Of a stretch of DNA of 64,000 nt, positions 11,533-20,189 are shown piece by piece. A program made the position numbers and the translations under genes. How positions within the stretch are numbered: position 1 is the stretch's first letter; each line of letters opens with the position of its first letter. The notes below the pieces were generated by a model. That model saw only the letters and a list, made by a program, of their open reading frames with translations. It was not told the DNA's origin and ran no database searches. Source of the DNA: Phreatobacter stygius (GTDB lineage Bacteria > Pseudomonadota > Alphaproteobacteria > Rhizobiales > Phreatobacteraceae); NCBI RefSeq assembly GCF_005144885.1, contig NZ_CP039690.1:3857001-3921000 (forward strand), written 5' to 3'.

Positions 11533-11568
11533 TTGATTTCCTTTTCCGAACCTATATAAAAAACCTAT
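11533..11568 (+). promoter_or_regulatory. Promoter and direct repeat ahead of the LysR gene
   Basis: TTGATT at 11533-11538, a 16-base spacer and TATAAA at 11555-11560 form a good sigma-70 promoter. Its expected start point falls at about 11567, on the LysR ATG, so the transcript may be leaderless. No ribosome site is seen there. AACCTAT occurs twice, at 11549-11555 and 11562-11568, and could be a LysR contact site for the divergent operon. Confidence 0.5.
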
Positions 11569-12451
11569 GAGGCACACGCAGCTCCGCTCGTTCCACGTGG
11601 TTGCCGATGTCGGCAGCGTGACGGCGGCTGCGCGCCAGCTCCATGTCAGCCAGCCGACGCTGACGACCCAGATCCGCGCGCTCGAAGAAGACTATTCCGT
11701 CGAGCTTTTCGTCAGGGCCGGCGGGCGTTTGCGGCTGACCGAAGCGGGCGAGCAATTGCAGCAGATCACCCGCCGCATCTTCGCCGAGGAGGCCGATGCC
11801 CGGCACTTCCTGACCGAAAGCAGCGAGCTGCGCACCGGCCATTTGCGGGTTGGCGCGGTCGGTCCGTTCCACGTCACCGAAATGCTCGTCGCCTTCCACG
11901 CCCGCTATCCGCAGATCGAGATTTCCGTCTCGGTGGGCAATTCCCACGACGTGCTGCAGAGCCTGCTCGACTTCCGCTCCGACGTCGCGATCCTCGCTCA
12001 TGTCGAGCCGGACCCGCGGCTGTGGATCTCGCAATACAGCAAGGACCCGATCGTCGCCTTCGGCCGGCGCGACCATCCGCTGTTCGCCGGCGATCGCGCC
12101 GGCCTCTCGATCCACGAACTCGACGGCCAGGCCATGGTCATGCGCGAGCACGGCTCCAACACCCGCCGCGCCACCGAGGAGGCCATGGCCAAGGCCAAGG
12201 TGACGCCGCGCATCGTCATGGAGATCGGCAGCCGCGAGGCGGTGCGCGAGGCGGTCGCCAGCGGCGTCGGTTTCGGCGTGGTCTCGGTCGCCGAATATAT
12301 TGGCGACGAGCGGATCACCTATCTGCCGGTGACCGATGCCGAGATCTACAACTATGCCCGCATCGTCTGCATGCGCGACCGGATCCACGCGCGGATGATC
12401 GCCGCGTTTTTGGCGGTGACCAAGGGGGTGAGGCGGTCGCGGGGTGGGTGA
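11567..12451 (+). CDS. LysR family regulator of the phosphonate operon
   Basis: This 294-residue protein has an N-terminal winged helix-turn-helix (residues 1-60: S-V-T-A-A-A-R-Q-L-H-V-S-Q-P-T-L-T-T-Q-I). The periplasmic-binding-like effector domain spans about 90-285. It is divergent from the alcohol dehydrogenase-phnA-phnY-permease operon with 104 bases between them. Phosphonoacetate operons in other bacteria carry a LysR activator (phnR) in this position, and a phosphonate co-inducer is inferred. The end runs into a GC-rich tail (R-R-S-R-G-G) and a small dyad before the convergent MarR gene. Confidence 0.88.
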   Translation: MRHTQLRSFHVVADVGSVTAAARQLHVSQPTLTTQIRALEEDYSVELFVRAGGRLRLTEAGEQLQQITRRIFAEEADARHFLTESSELRTGHLRVGAVGPFHVTEMLVAFHARYPQIEISVSVGNSHDVLQSLLDFRSDVAILAHVEPDPRLWISQYSKDPIVAFGRRDHPLFAGDRAGLSIHELDGQAMVMREHGSNTRRATEEAMAKAKVTPRIVMEIGSREAVREAVASGVGFGVVSVAEYIGDERITYLPVTDAEIYNYARIVCMRDRIHARMIAAFLAVTKGVRRSRGG

Positions 12452-12481
12452 GGGGGATCACGCGCTGATCCCCCACCCCCT

Positions 12482-12967
12482 TCACCCCAGCGTCATCGCA
12501 ATCCGCCTGAGCATCCTGATAAACTCCGCCTTCTGTTCCGGCCCGACGATGCGGTCGAGTTCGGCGTCGTGTTCGGCGGCGCGGGCGGTCAGTTCGGCGA
12601 GCAGGGCTTCGCCGGCCTGGGTCAGGTTGAGGGTGTAGCTGCGCCGGTCGTTGGCGGCGCGGTCGCGTTTGACCAGGCCGCGCTTCACGAGGTCGTCGAG
12701 CGCCGGCGTGAGGGTCGACTTGTCGCGGCCGCTGGCCCGGCCGAGCGCGGTCTGGGTCAGGCCCGGGTTCTCGCTGATCAGGGTCAGGATGGCGAAGCGC
12801 CGGGGTTTCAGGTTGGGGTCGCCGACCCGCGCGGCGAAGGCGCGGAACGAGGCCTCCTGGGCGATGCGCAGGTGAAAGCCGACGAGATTGCTCAAGGGCC
12901 CGAGGCGCACTGCGTCGTCGGCTGGACCTTCGGCCTTGGCGGTCGGCTCGGCCGGACGTTTCGCCAT
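12482..12967 (-). CDS. MarR family transcriptional regulator
   Basis: This 161-residue protein has a MarR winged helix: L-T-Q-T-A-L-G-R-A-S-G-R-D-K-S-T-L-T-P-A-L as recognition region, then wing residues K-R-D-R-A-A-N-D-R-R-S-Y. The N-terminal 20 residues are a charged extension. The ATG at 12967 is chosen over an open frame reaching 13066. It is divergent from the ThDP-enzyme gene at 13161, so it probably controls that operon and senses its substrate, often an aromatic acid for this family. It is convergent with the LysR gene, 30 bases apart. Confidence 0.88.
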   Translation of the reverse strand: MAKRPAEPTAKAEGPADDAVRLGPLSNLVGFHLRIAQEASFRAFAARVGDPNLKPRRFAILTLISENPGLTQTALGRASGRDKSTLTPALDDLVKRGLVKRDRAANDRRSYTLNLTQAGEALLAELTARAAEHDAELDRIVGPEQKAEFIRMLRRIAMTLG

Positions 12968-13105
12968 TGATACCTCGACTGCGATGTCATCTTGAAAGCG
13001 CGCGCAGGGCGCGCGCCGGCTGAAGGGGCCCGTCAGCGCAATCCGTTGTGCGGGGCCTCCCGTCAACCATGAATCGCACGCGACATCCGGCCGCGCAAGA
13101 CGATC

Positions 13106-13135
13106 TTGACATCAACTGTCGGATATCAAACTATC
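13106..13135 (+). promoter_or_regulatory. Promoter and repeated half-sites ahead of the ThDP-enzyme operon
   Basis: TTGACA at 13106-13111 is a perfect -35 box; AACTAT at 13129-13134 gives a 17-base spacer but is a weak -10. ATCAACTGTC at 13111-13120 and ATCAAACTATC at 13125-13135 are similar direct repeats lying between and over the boxes. A repressor bound there would block the promoter, and the divergent MarR protein is the natural candidate. Confidence 0.5.
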
Positions 13136-13160
13136 TCGTCAACCCGCTGGTGATTGTCCC

Positions 13161-14885
13161 ATGTACACAGCCTCGACGGCCTTTCTCGAAGCCTTGGACG
13201 CCGCCGGCGTGAGCTATCTCTTCGCCAATCTCGGCAGCGATCATCCGGCACTCGTCGAGGCCCTGGCGGAAGCCCGCGCCCATGGCCGGCGCGTGCCCAC
13301 CATGATCACCTGTCCGAACGAGATGGTGGCGCTGACCGCCGCCCAGGGCCACGCCCAGGTGTCGGGCCAGGCCCAGGCGGTGATCGTCCATGTCGAATGT
13401 GGCACCCAGTCGCTCGGCGGCGCGGTGCACAATGTCGCCAAGGCACGCGTGCCGGTGCTGATCTTCGCCGGTGCCTCGCCGTTCACCCAGCATGGCGAGA
13501 TGACCGGCAGCCGCAACGAGTTCATCCAGTGGATCCAGGATGTCCACGACCAGCGCGGGCTGGTGCGCGGCTACATGAAATATGACAACGAGATCCGCAC
13601 CGGCCGCAACATCAAGCAGCTGACCTGGCGCGCCCTGCAATTCGCCCATTCCGACCCGAAAGGCCCGGTCTATCTGATGGGCGCCCGCGAGGTGATGGAA
13701 GAGCAAGTGCCGCGCATCGAGGCGGACCCGGCCGACTGGGCGCCGATCTCGCCGGCCGCCCTGCCGCAGGGCGCCGTGCACGAGCTTCTGAACGACTTGG
13801 CGCGCGCGCGCCGGCCGTTGATCGTCACCTCTTATCTCGGCCGCAACGTCAAGGCGGTGGCCGAGCTGCAGCGGCTGGTCGGGCCGCTTGCCATCGCGGT
13901 GATGGAATCGGTGCCGAACGCGGTCAACCTGCCCCATGACGACCCGATGTATCAGGGCTGCCAGTGGAACGAGCCGGTGCAGAACGCCAGGCTCGCCGAG
14001 GCCGACGTGGTGCTGGTGCTCGATTCCGACGTGCCGTGGATCCCGACTGTTTCAAAACCGCGCGCTGACGCCCGCATCTGGCATATCGACGTCGACCCCT
14101 TGAAGGACCAGATGCCGCTCTGGTCGATCCCGGCGCGGCGGGTGTTCCGCGCCCATGTCGAGACGGCGCTGGCGCAGCTCAACGAAGGCCTCGGCCGCGT
14201 CAAGCTGGACGAGGCCAGGATCGCCGAGCGGCGCGCCCATTACATGGCCGAGCACGAGGCGCGGCGGGCCCGGCTGAAACGGCTCGAGGCGCGTCCCGCC
14301 AATGGCGTGATCACGGCCGAATATGTCACGGCCTGCGTCCGCGCCCATGTCGACGACCAGACTTTGGTACTGAACGAGGCGATCACCAATTACCCCGTGG
14401 TGGTCAACCATATCGCGCCGCGGCGCGCCGGCCAGATGCTCAATTCCGGCGGCGGCAGTCTCGGCTGGGCCGGTGGTGCCGCCATCGGCGCCAAGCTCGC
14501 CGATCCCGCAAAGACCGTCATCACGCTCACCGGCGACGGCTGCTACATGTTCTCGCAACCCTCCACCGTCCATTGGATGGCGCGGCAATACAGGACGCCG
14601 TTCCTGCAGGTGGTGTTCAACAATCGCGGCTGGCGCGCGCCGCGCTATTCGACGCTGGCCGTGCACCCTAGCGGGTATGCCAGCCGCTCGGATGATCTCG
14701 GCGTCGCCTTCGATCCGCCGCCCGACTATTCGGCGATCGCGGCTGCCGCCGGCGGCGCCTTCGCGCGCAAGGTCGAGACCGTCGACCAGGTCGAGGAGGC
14801 CATTGCCGCCGGCCTGCACGCGGTGAAGACCGAGGGCCGCGCGGCGGTGCTCGACGTCTGGCTGCCGCATCTGATGGAAGGCTGA
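13161..14885 (+). CDS. Thiamine-diphosphate enzyme (acetolactate synthase/benzoylformate decarboxylase-like)
   Basis: This 574-residue protein has the three-domain order of the ThDP decarboxylase superfamily. The PYR domain (1-170) carries the cofactor-activating glutamate E54 in T-C-P-N-E-M. The central domain spans about 195-330. The PP domain (380-560) has the binding motif G-D-G-C-Y-M-F about 28 residues before V-F-N-N. No FAD-specific feature is evident. It probably decarboxylates or ligates a 2-oxoacid. It starts an operon with a Bug receptor, a LIV-type importer and an aldehyde dehydrogenase, so oxoacid to aldehyde to acid is a reasonable pathway inference. The divergent MarR gene is the likely regulator. 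Confidence 0.85.
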   Translation: MYTASTAFLEALDAAGVSYLFANLGSDHPALVEALAEARAHGRRVPTMITCPNEMVALTAAQGHAQVSGQAQAVIVHVECGTQSLGGAVHNVAKARVPVLIFAGASPFTQHGEMTGSRNEFIQWIQDVHDQRGLVRGYMKYDNEIRTGRNIKQLTWRALQFAHSDPKGPVYLMGAREVMEEQVPRIEADPADWAPISPAALPQGAVHELLNDLARARRPLIVTSYLGRNVKAVAELQRLVGPLAIAVMESVPNAVNLPHDDPMYQGCQWNEPVQNARLAEADVVLVLDSDVPWIPTVSKPRADARIWHIDVDPLKDQMPLWSIPARRVFRAHVETALAQLNEGLGRVKLDEARIAERRAHYMAEHEARRARLKRLEARPANGVITAEYVTACVRAHVDDQTLVLNEAITNYPVVVNHIAPRRAGQMLNSGGGSLGWAGGAAIGAKLADPAKTVITLTGDGCYMFSQPSTVHWMARQYRTPFLQVVFNNRGWRAPRYSTLAVHPSGYASRSDDLGVAFDPPPDYSAIAAAAGGAFARKVETVDQVEEAIAAGLHAVKTEGRAAVLDVWLPHLMEG

Positions 14886-14957
14886 AGACGAGGCTCAAGA
14901 AGATTTCGATCCGCGGCAGCAAACGAACGCGGACGGAGAACCAACAGGGAGGACGGG

Positions 14958-15959
14958 ATGGCAACGAACAAGGCATCGGCGGGCGTCGGCCGCCGGCAAA
15001 TCTTGCAGTCCGGGCTTGGTCTCGGCATGGCGCTGGCAGCCCCCGGGCTCGCCCGCGCCCAGGCCTGGCCTTCGCGCAATATCCGCATCGTCGTGGCCTT
15101 TCCGGCGGGCGGCGCGGCCGACATCGTGGCGCGCCAGCTGACCGACCGGCTGACCGCCGAATGGGGCCAGTCGATCATTGTCGAGAACCGCGCAGGCGCC
15201 GGCGGCAATCTCGCCGGCGCCGAGGTGGCGCGCAGCGATCCGGATGGCCACACGCTCCTGATCACCTCCAGCTCGGCGGCGATCAATCACCTGCTCTATG
15301 CCCGCATGGCGGTGGACAATTACAAGGACCTGGCGCCGGTCACCATGGCGATCACCGTGCCCAATGTGCTGGTGGTGCCGGCCAATTCGCCGGATCGTTC
15401 GATCGCCGACGTGCTGGCGCGCGCCCGCGCCAATCCGGGCAAGCTCACCTATGGCTCCGCCGGCATCGGCACCTCGATCCACATGGCTGGCGAACTGTTC
15501 AAATACCTCGCCAAGGTCGACCTGGTGCACGCGCCTTATCGGGGCGCCGGGCCGGCCATGACCGACCTGATCGGCGGCCGGCTCGACATGATGTTCGACA
15601 CGCTCACCGTCTCGGCGCCGCAGATCCGCGGCGGCCAGATCCGGGCGCTCGGCGTCACCTCGAAAGAGCCCTTGCCGTCGCTGCCGGGCGTGCCGCCAAT
15701 CGCCAGCGTGCTGCCGGGTTACGAGATGATGTCCTGGTTCGGCTTCTTCACTGCCGCGCGCACCCCGCCGGCCATCATCGACAGGCTTGCATCCGGCCTC
15801 AACGGAGCGTTGCATAACCCGGACGTCGTGGCGCGGCTCGCCGACATGGCCTCGACCCCGGTCGGGACGGGTCCCAAGGCGCTCGCCGATGCCATGCAGG
15901 CGGAGGTCAAGCTGTGGGAGCCGGTGATCAAGGCCGCCAATATCCGCATCTCCGAATGA
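14958..15959 (+). CDS. Tripartite tricarboxylate (Bug/TctC) family receptor
   Basis: This 333-residue periplasmic binding protein has a twin-arginine-like signal peptide (G-R-R-Q-I-L-Q-S-G then a hydrophobic stretch ending A-R-A at about 35). The Bug fold follows: [15 protein letters not shown], then R-A-G-A-G-G-N-L-A and [12 protein letters not shown]. Such receptors bind carboxylates. No TctA/TctB membrane genes are in the window, so it is an orphan receptor. It follows the ThDP enzyme by 72 bases with a good GGGAGG site and is followed by an unrelated ABC-type receptor, so it may have a sensing role or use distant TctAB. Confidence 0.9.
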   Translation: MATNKASAGVGRRQILQSGLGLGMALAAPGLARAQAWPSRNIRIVVAFPAGGAADIVARQLTDRLTAEWGQSIIVENRAGAGGNLAGAEVARSDPDGHTLLITSSSAAINHLLYARMAVDNYKDLAPVTMAITVPNVLVVPANSPDRSIADVLARARANPGKLTYGSAGIGTSIHMAGELFKYLAKVDLVHAPYRGAGPAMTDLIGGRLDMMFDTLTVSAPQIRGGQIRALGVTSKEPLPSLPGVPPIASVLPGYEMMSWFGFFTAARTPPAIIDRLASGLNGALHNPDVVARLADMASTPVGTGPKALADAMQAEVKLWEPVIKAANIRISE

Positions 15960-16025
15960 TCGTGTCGCAGTGAAAGACCAGAACGACATCGGGCGAAAAG
16001 CCCGAACCCTTGAGGGAGGGACACC

Positions 16026-17255
16026 ATGACGGACGCTCTGAAACCTGACCGCCGCAGCCTGATCGGCGGGCTTGCCGCGGCAACCGTGATCGGCGCGGCC
16101 GGCGCCCGCGCGCAAGCCGCGGCGCAGCCGGTGAAGATCGGCTTCTCGATCTCCAAGACCGGGCCGAATGCCGGCGGCGCCAATGTCACGACCCTGCCGA
16201 ACTATCAGCTCTGGGCCAAGACCGTGAACGATGCCGGCGGCCTCAATCTCGGCAGCTCGCGCCGGCCGATCGAGCTGATCGAATATGACGACCGCTCGCA
16301 GTCGGAAGAGGCGGTGCGCAATGTCGAGCGGCTGATCAACCAGGACAAGGTCGACATCGTGCTGCCGCCCTGGAGCACCGGGCTCAACCTGGCGGTCGGG
16401 CCGGTGCTCAACCGGGCCGGCTATCCGCATCTGGCGGTCACCTCGGTGACCGAGCGCATTCCGGAACTGGCGCAGCGCTGGCCGAATGCCTTCTTCTTCC
16501 TCGGCCGGTCCTCGGCCGCGGCCGAAGCGCTGATCACCAAGCTCACCGCGCTGCGCCAGTCCAACGGCCTCGGCGATACCGTGGCGCTGGTCTCGGTGCA
16601 GGATCAGTTCGGCATCGAACTCGTCAATGTCGCGCGGCCGGCGCTGCTGAAGGCCGGCTTCAAGATCGTCATGGACCGGCAATATCCGCTCGGCAGCCAG
16701 GACCTGGCGCCGCTGGTGACCGAAGCGGCCCGGCTCAATCCGGAAATCTTCATTGCCTTCTCGTACCCGCCGGACACGCTGGCGCTGACCGAACAGGCAC
16801 GCATCGCCAGGCTCAGCCCGAAAGTGTTCTATACCGCCGTCGGCACCGCCTTCCCGCTGTTCAAGCAGCGTTTCGGCGCCAATGCCGAAGGCATCATGGG
16901 CATTGGTGGCGTCGATACCGCGAGCCCCAAGATCCGCGACTATGTCGCCCGCCACGTCCAGGTGGTCGGCCGGCCGCCGGATGGCTGGGCCTCGCCCGTC
17001 ACCTATGCCTCGCTCGAGGTGCTGCAGCAGGCGATCGAGCGCACCCGCGGCGTCGACCGGGCGGCGCTGATCAAGGAGATCGCCACCGGCTCGTTCGAGA
17101 CCATTGTCGGCACCATCAAGCTGCAGAACAACCAGCGCATCGAACAGGCCTGGGTCGGCCAGTGGCAAGGCGACCAGTTCGTCGCCGTCGGCCCGCCGGG
17201 AGTGGCCGGCGTGCAGCCGTCGAAATATCCAAAACCGGCCTGGTCGCAGACGTGA
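16026..17255 (+). CDS. Branched-chain amino acid-type ABC transporter substrate-binding protein
   Basis: This 409-residue protein is of the LivJ/Peripla_BP_6 type. It has a Tat-like signal (D-R-R-S-L-I-G-G, cleavage near A-R-A at 29) and then K-I-G-F-S-I-S-K-T-G-P-N-A-G-G at the mature start. The two-lobed domain includes a D-D-R-S-Q-S-E-E-A loop. It delivers its ligand to the LivHMGF-like membrane complex encoded 370 bases downstream. The LIV-type family carries many aromatic acids and amides besides amino acids. The ThDP enzyme and aldehyde dehydrogenase in the same row suggest an oxoacid-type ligand. GAGGGAGG precedes the ATG. Confidence 0.92.
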   Translation: MTDALKPDRRSLIGGLAAATVIGAAGARAQAAAQPVKIGFSISKTGPNAGGANVTTLPNYQLWAKTVNDAGGLNLGSSRRPIELIEYDDRSQSEEAVRNVERLINQDKVDIVLPPWSTGLNLAVGPVLNRAGYPHLAVTSVTERIPELAQRWPNAFFFLGRSSAAAEALITKLTALRQSNGLGDTVALVSVQDQFGIELVNVARPALLKAGFKIVMDRQYPLGSQDLAPLVTEAARLNPEIFIAFSYPPDTLALTEQARIARLSPKVFYTAVGTAFPLFKQRFGANAEGIMGIGGVDTASPKIRDYVARHVQVVGRPPDGWASPVTYASLEVLQQAIERTRGVDRAALIKEIATGSFETIVGTIKLQNNQRIEQAWVGQWQGDQFVAVGPPGVAGVQPSKYPKPAWSQT

Positions 17256-17330
17256 AGTCGGGCGCGGGGAGGGGACGCCCTTCCCGCGTTCACCAGCAAA
17301 CGGAGGGCTCGGTCGGCCCTTTCAGTGCAC

Positions 17331-17479
17331 TACGTCATCCCCGGCCGATCGAGCCCGACAGGGCGAGTGAGGGGAAGGGGATCCAGGGGTCGCGGGGCAG
17401 TGTGTCGACTCCTGGATCCCCTTCCCCTCGCCGGCGCAGAAGCAAGGGCTTCTGCTCGGGCTCGGCCGGGGATGACGTA
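17331..17479. repeat. Intergenic inverted repeat, family A variant (GTCATCCCCGGCC)
   Basis: A 16-base perfect inverted pair, 17331-17346 against 17464-17479, forms the outer ends. Inner segments GGGGAAGGGGATCCAGG and CCTGGATCCCCTTCCCC also pair. The element lies inside the 369-base gap between the binding-protein gene and its permease gene on the same strand, so it may attenuate permease expression relative to the receptor. The rest of the gap shows no gene. Confidence 0.8.
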
Positions 17480-17624
17480 TGGTGCTGCGGGGTGGTTTGC
17501 GACGTCCGAAGCTGCAGCACGGTCGTAGATGATCTGACGGCGAGACCCGGAGGCGGTGAAGCACCGCCTCTGACAGTGCAGGCCCTCTTGCGTTTTCTCA
17601 TGCGTTCGCCGGGAAGCGGTTCCC

Positions 17625-18500
17625 ATGTATCTCGTTGACGTCGTTCTCTCCGGCCTGGTGCTCGGCGGCATCTACGCGCTGATCGCCATGGGCCTGTCGC
17701 TGCAATATGGCGTCGCCCGGATCATGAATCTGGCTTATGGCGAGTTCACCATTGCCGCCGCCTTCGGCGCCTATGTGCTGTTCTCGCTCGCCGGCATCAA
17801 TCCGATCCTGGCACTGGCGGTGGTCATGCCGCTGTCCTTTGCGCTGAACTGGCTGATCTACCGGGTGCTGATGACGCCGCTGGTCCGGCGCGCGCCCACG
17901 GCCGGCGCGCTCGAGGTCGATACCATCCTGGCGACCTTCGGCCTCTTGTTCGTGGTCCAGGGCGTGCTGCTGGTGATCTTCGGCGGCACCTATTTCAGCT
18001 ATTCCTATCTCGCCATTCCGGTCGAGGTGATCGGCTCGACGCTCGCCGCCAACCGCCTGCTCGCCGCCCTGATCGCGCTGGCGCTGGGGCTTGCCCTCTA
18101 TCTCGCCCTGACCCGTACCCGGATCGGCACCGCCGTGCGCGCGGTCGCCGCCAGCCCGGCCTCGGCGAGCCTCGTTGGCATCGACACCGCGGCCTATGCG
18201 GCCTTCGCCTTCGCGCTCGGCGGCGCCTTGGTTGCCGCCTCCGGCGTGCTGGTCTCGATGTTCCTCACCTTCAACGCCTCGATGGGCGTGGTGTTCACCA
18301 TGAAGGCGCTGATCGTCGTCATCATGGGTGGCGTCGGCAATATCCTCGGCTGCCTGGCCGCCGGCCTGCTGCTCGGCCTCGCCGAGGCGCTGGGCGGCGC
18401 CTTCATCGACACCGGCCTGACGCTCGCCATCAATTTCGCCCTGTTCCTCACCGTGCTCTTGATCAAGCCCACCGGCCTGTTCGGAAAGGCCGCCCGATGA
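17625..18500 (+). CDS. ABC transporter permease, LivH-like
   Basis: This 291-residue inner-membrane protein has about eight hydrophobic segments. LivH hallmarks are G-G-I-Y-A-L-I-A-M-G-L-S-L near residue 10, then I-M-N-L-A-Y-G-E-F (the N-L-A-x-G motif) and V-I-M-G-G-V-G-N-I-L-G near 225. It forms one half of the membrane channel with the next gene, which it overlaps by four bases (ATGA). Substrate is set by the receptor at 16026. Confidence 0.92.
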   Translation: MYLVDVVLSGLVLGGIYALIAMGLSLQYGVARIMNLAYGEFTIAAAFGAYVLFSLAGINPILALAVVMPLSFALNWLIYRVLMTPLVRRAPTAGALEVDTILATFGLLFVVQGVLLVIFGGTYFSYSYLAIPVEVIGSTLAANRLLAALIALALGLALYLALTRTRIGTAVRAVAASPASASLVGIDTAAYAAFAFALGGALVAASGVLVSMFLTFNASMGVVFTMKALIVVIMGGVGNILGCLAAGLLLGLAEALGGAFIDTGLTLAINFALFLTVLLIKPTGLFGKAAR

Positions 18501-19456
18501 CCGCCCGCGGCCTCGTCGCCCCGCTTCTCGTCGTCGTGGCCGCGGCCCTGCTGGCGCCGCTGCCGCTGGTCATCGACGCCTATTGGCAGTCGCTGGTCAT
18601 CAACATCCTGATGTATGTGGCGCTGGCCACCGCCTGGGCCTTGTTCTCCGGCCCGACCCGTTACGTCTCGCTGGCAACCGTCGCCTTTTTCGGCCTCGGC
18701 GCCTACACCATGGCCTTTCTCGGCGAGACCTTGCCCTGGCAGGCGGTGCTCGCCGCTTCCGCGGTCCTCGGCGCGCTGGTCGCTTCCATCGTCGGCCTGT
18801 CGACGCTGCGCCTGTCGGGTGTCTATTTTGTCGTCTTCACCTTCGGCCTTGCCGAGCTGGTGCGCCAGCTGGTGACCTGGGGTGAAGCGAAATTCGGCGG
18901 CACGGTCGGCCGCTTCATCTTCGTCGACATCACCCAGCGCGACATCTACTGGCTGCTGCTCGGCCTCTGCGTGGTGATCTTCCTTGCCGGGATCTGGATC
19001 GGCCGCTCCAGGCTCGGCTGGGCGCTGCGCGCCATTGGCGAGGACGAGACGGTGGCCCGCCATTCCGGCGTCGATGCGACGCGGGCGAAGGTCCTGGTCT
19101 TCGTCGTCAGCGCCACCTTCATGACCGTCGTCGGCGCGATCATGGCGCCGCGCTGGACCTATATCGACCCGACCATCGCGTTTAATCCGATCGTCTCGTT
19201 CCAGGTGCTGATCATGGCGCTGCTCGGCGGCGCCGGCCGGCTCTACGGCCCGCTGCTCGGGGTCATCCCGCTGGTGCTGCTGTTCGAGGTGCTGTCGGCC
19301 AATTTCCCGAACTATTTCTCGATCCTGCTCGGGCTGGTTTTCCTCGGCGTCGTCTATTTCGTGCCCGACGGCGTTGCCGGCCTGATCGGCGGCGGCCGCC
19401 GAACCACCAAGAGCGCGGCCAAAAGCGCGGCCCGCCGCGCCCATCCGGCGGAGTGA
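18497..19456 (+). CDS. ABC transporter permease, LivM-like
   Basis: This 319-residue membrane protein is the second channel subunit. It has N-I-L-M-Y-V-A-L-A-T-A-W near residue 36 and the coupling region A-I-G-E-D-E-T-V-A-R-H-S-G-V-D near 180, both LivM-type. A G-G-A-G-R-L-Y-G-P-L-L-G stretch comes near the end. The C-terminal tail is short, basic and alanine-rich. The start overlaps the LivH-like stop, and the next gene follows after four bases, so the operon is tightly coupled. Confidence 0.92.
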   Translation: MTARGLVAPLLVVVAAALLAPLPLVIDAYWQSLVINILMYVALATAWALFSGPTRYVSLATVAFFGLGAYTMAFLGETLPWQAVLAASAVLGALVASIVGLSTLRLSGVYFVVFTFGLAELVRQLVTWGEAKFGGTVGRFIFVDITQRDIYWLLLGLCVVIFLAGIWIGRSRLGWALRAIGEDETVARHSGVDATRAKVLVFVVSATFMTVVGAIMAPRWTYIDPTIAFNPIVSFQVLIMALLGGAGRLYGPLLGVIPLVLLFEVLSANFPNYFSILLGLVFLGVVYFVPDGVAGLIGGGRRTTKSAAKSAARRAHPAE

Positions 19457-19460
19457 GGTC

Positions 19461-20189
19461 ATGGCCGCGCTCATCGAGATCTCCGGATTGTCCAAGGCCT
19501 TTGGCGGACTGCGTGCGGTCGACGGCTTCAGCGCCAGCATCGGCCGCGGCGAAGTGGTTGGCCTGGTCGGACCGAACGGTTCCGGCAAGACCACCGCGCT
19601 CAACCTGATCACCGGCAATCTGCCAGCCGACGACGGCATCATCCGCTTCAACGGCCGCCGTATCGAGGCTATGCCGGCGCACCGGATCACCCGTGCCGGC
19701 ATAGCCCGAACCTTCCAGCTGGTCCGCGTCATGCCCTCCATGACCATTGCCGAAAATGTCGCCGTCGGCGCGATCTTCGGCGCGGCACCTTGCCGGCCGG
19801 CCGAGGCCATGGCGCGTGCCGTGCCGCTGCTTGCCCGTGTCGGGCTCGGCGCCAGGGCCCACCAGCCGGCGGCAAGCCTCACCTATATCGACCAGAAGCG
19901 GCTGGAACTGGCGCGTGCGCTCGCCGGCCGGCCGTCGCTGCTGCTGCTCGATGAATGGCTGGCGGGCTTGAACCCGACCGAGCTCGACGAGGGCATCGCG
20001 CTGATCCGGACGATCGCCCGGGACGGCATCACCATCATCATGGTGGAACATGTGATGGATGCGATCCGCGCGCTCTGCGGCCACTGCATCGTGATGAATG
20101 CCGGCCGCAAGATCGCCGAGGGCACGCCGGCCGAGGCGCTGGCCGACCCCGCCGTGGTCAAGGCCTATCTCGGAGACGACGATGCTTGA
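19461..20189 (+). CDS. ABC transporter ATP-binding protein, LivG-like
   Basis: This 242-residue ATPase has Walker A G-P-N-G-S-G-K-T-T near residue 36 and the LivG-specific insert R-I-T-R-A-G-I-A-R-T-F-Q-L. The signature region is degenerate: A-S-L-T-Y-I-D-Q-K-R-L-E-L-A-R replaces the usual LSxGxxR, as happens in some LivG proteins. Walker B is L-L-L-D-E-W-L-A-G-L, with W where P is usual. It pairs with the LivF domain of the next frame, which starts eight bases before its stop. Confidence 0.9.
   Translation: MAALIEISGLSKAFGGLRAVDGFSASIGRGEVVGLVGPNGSGKTTALNLITGNLPADDGIIRFNGRRIEAMPAHRITRAGIARTFQLVRVMPSMTIAENVAVGAIFGAAPCRPAEAMARAVPLLARVGLGARAHQPAASLTYIDQKRLELARALAGRPSLLLLDEWLAGLNPTELDEGIALIRTIARDGITIIMVEHVMDAIRALCGHCIVMNAGRKIAEGTPAEALADPAVVKAYLGDDDA

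Noticed and set aside
14895-17168. A 757-codon minus-strand open frame across the two receptor genes
   Set aside because: Shadow of the two receptors; no domain, and the plus-strand frames carry clear signal peptides and folds.
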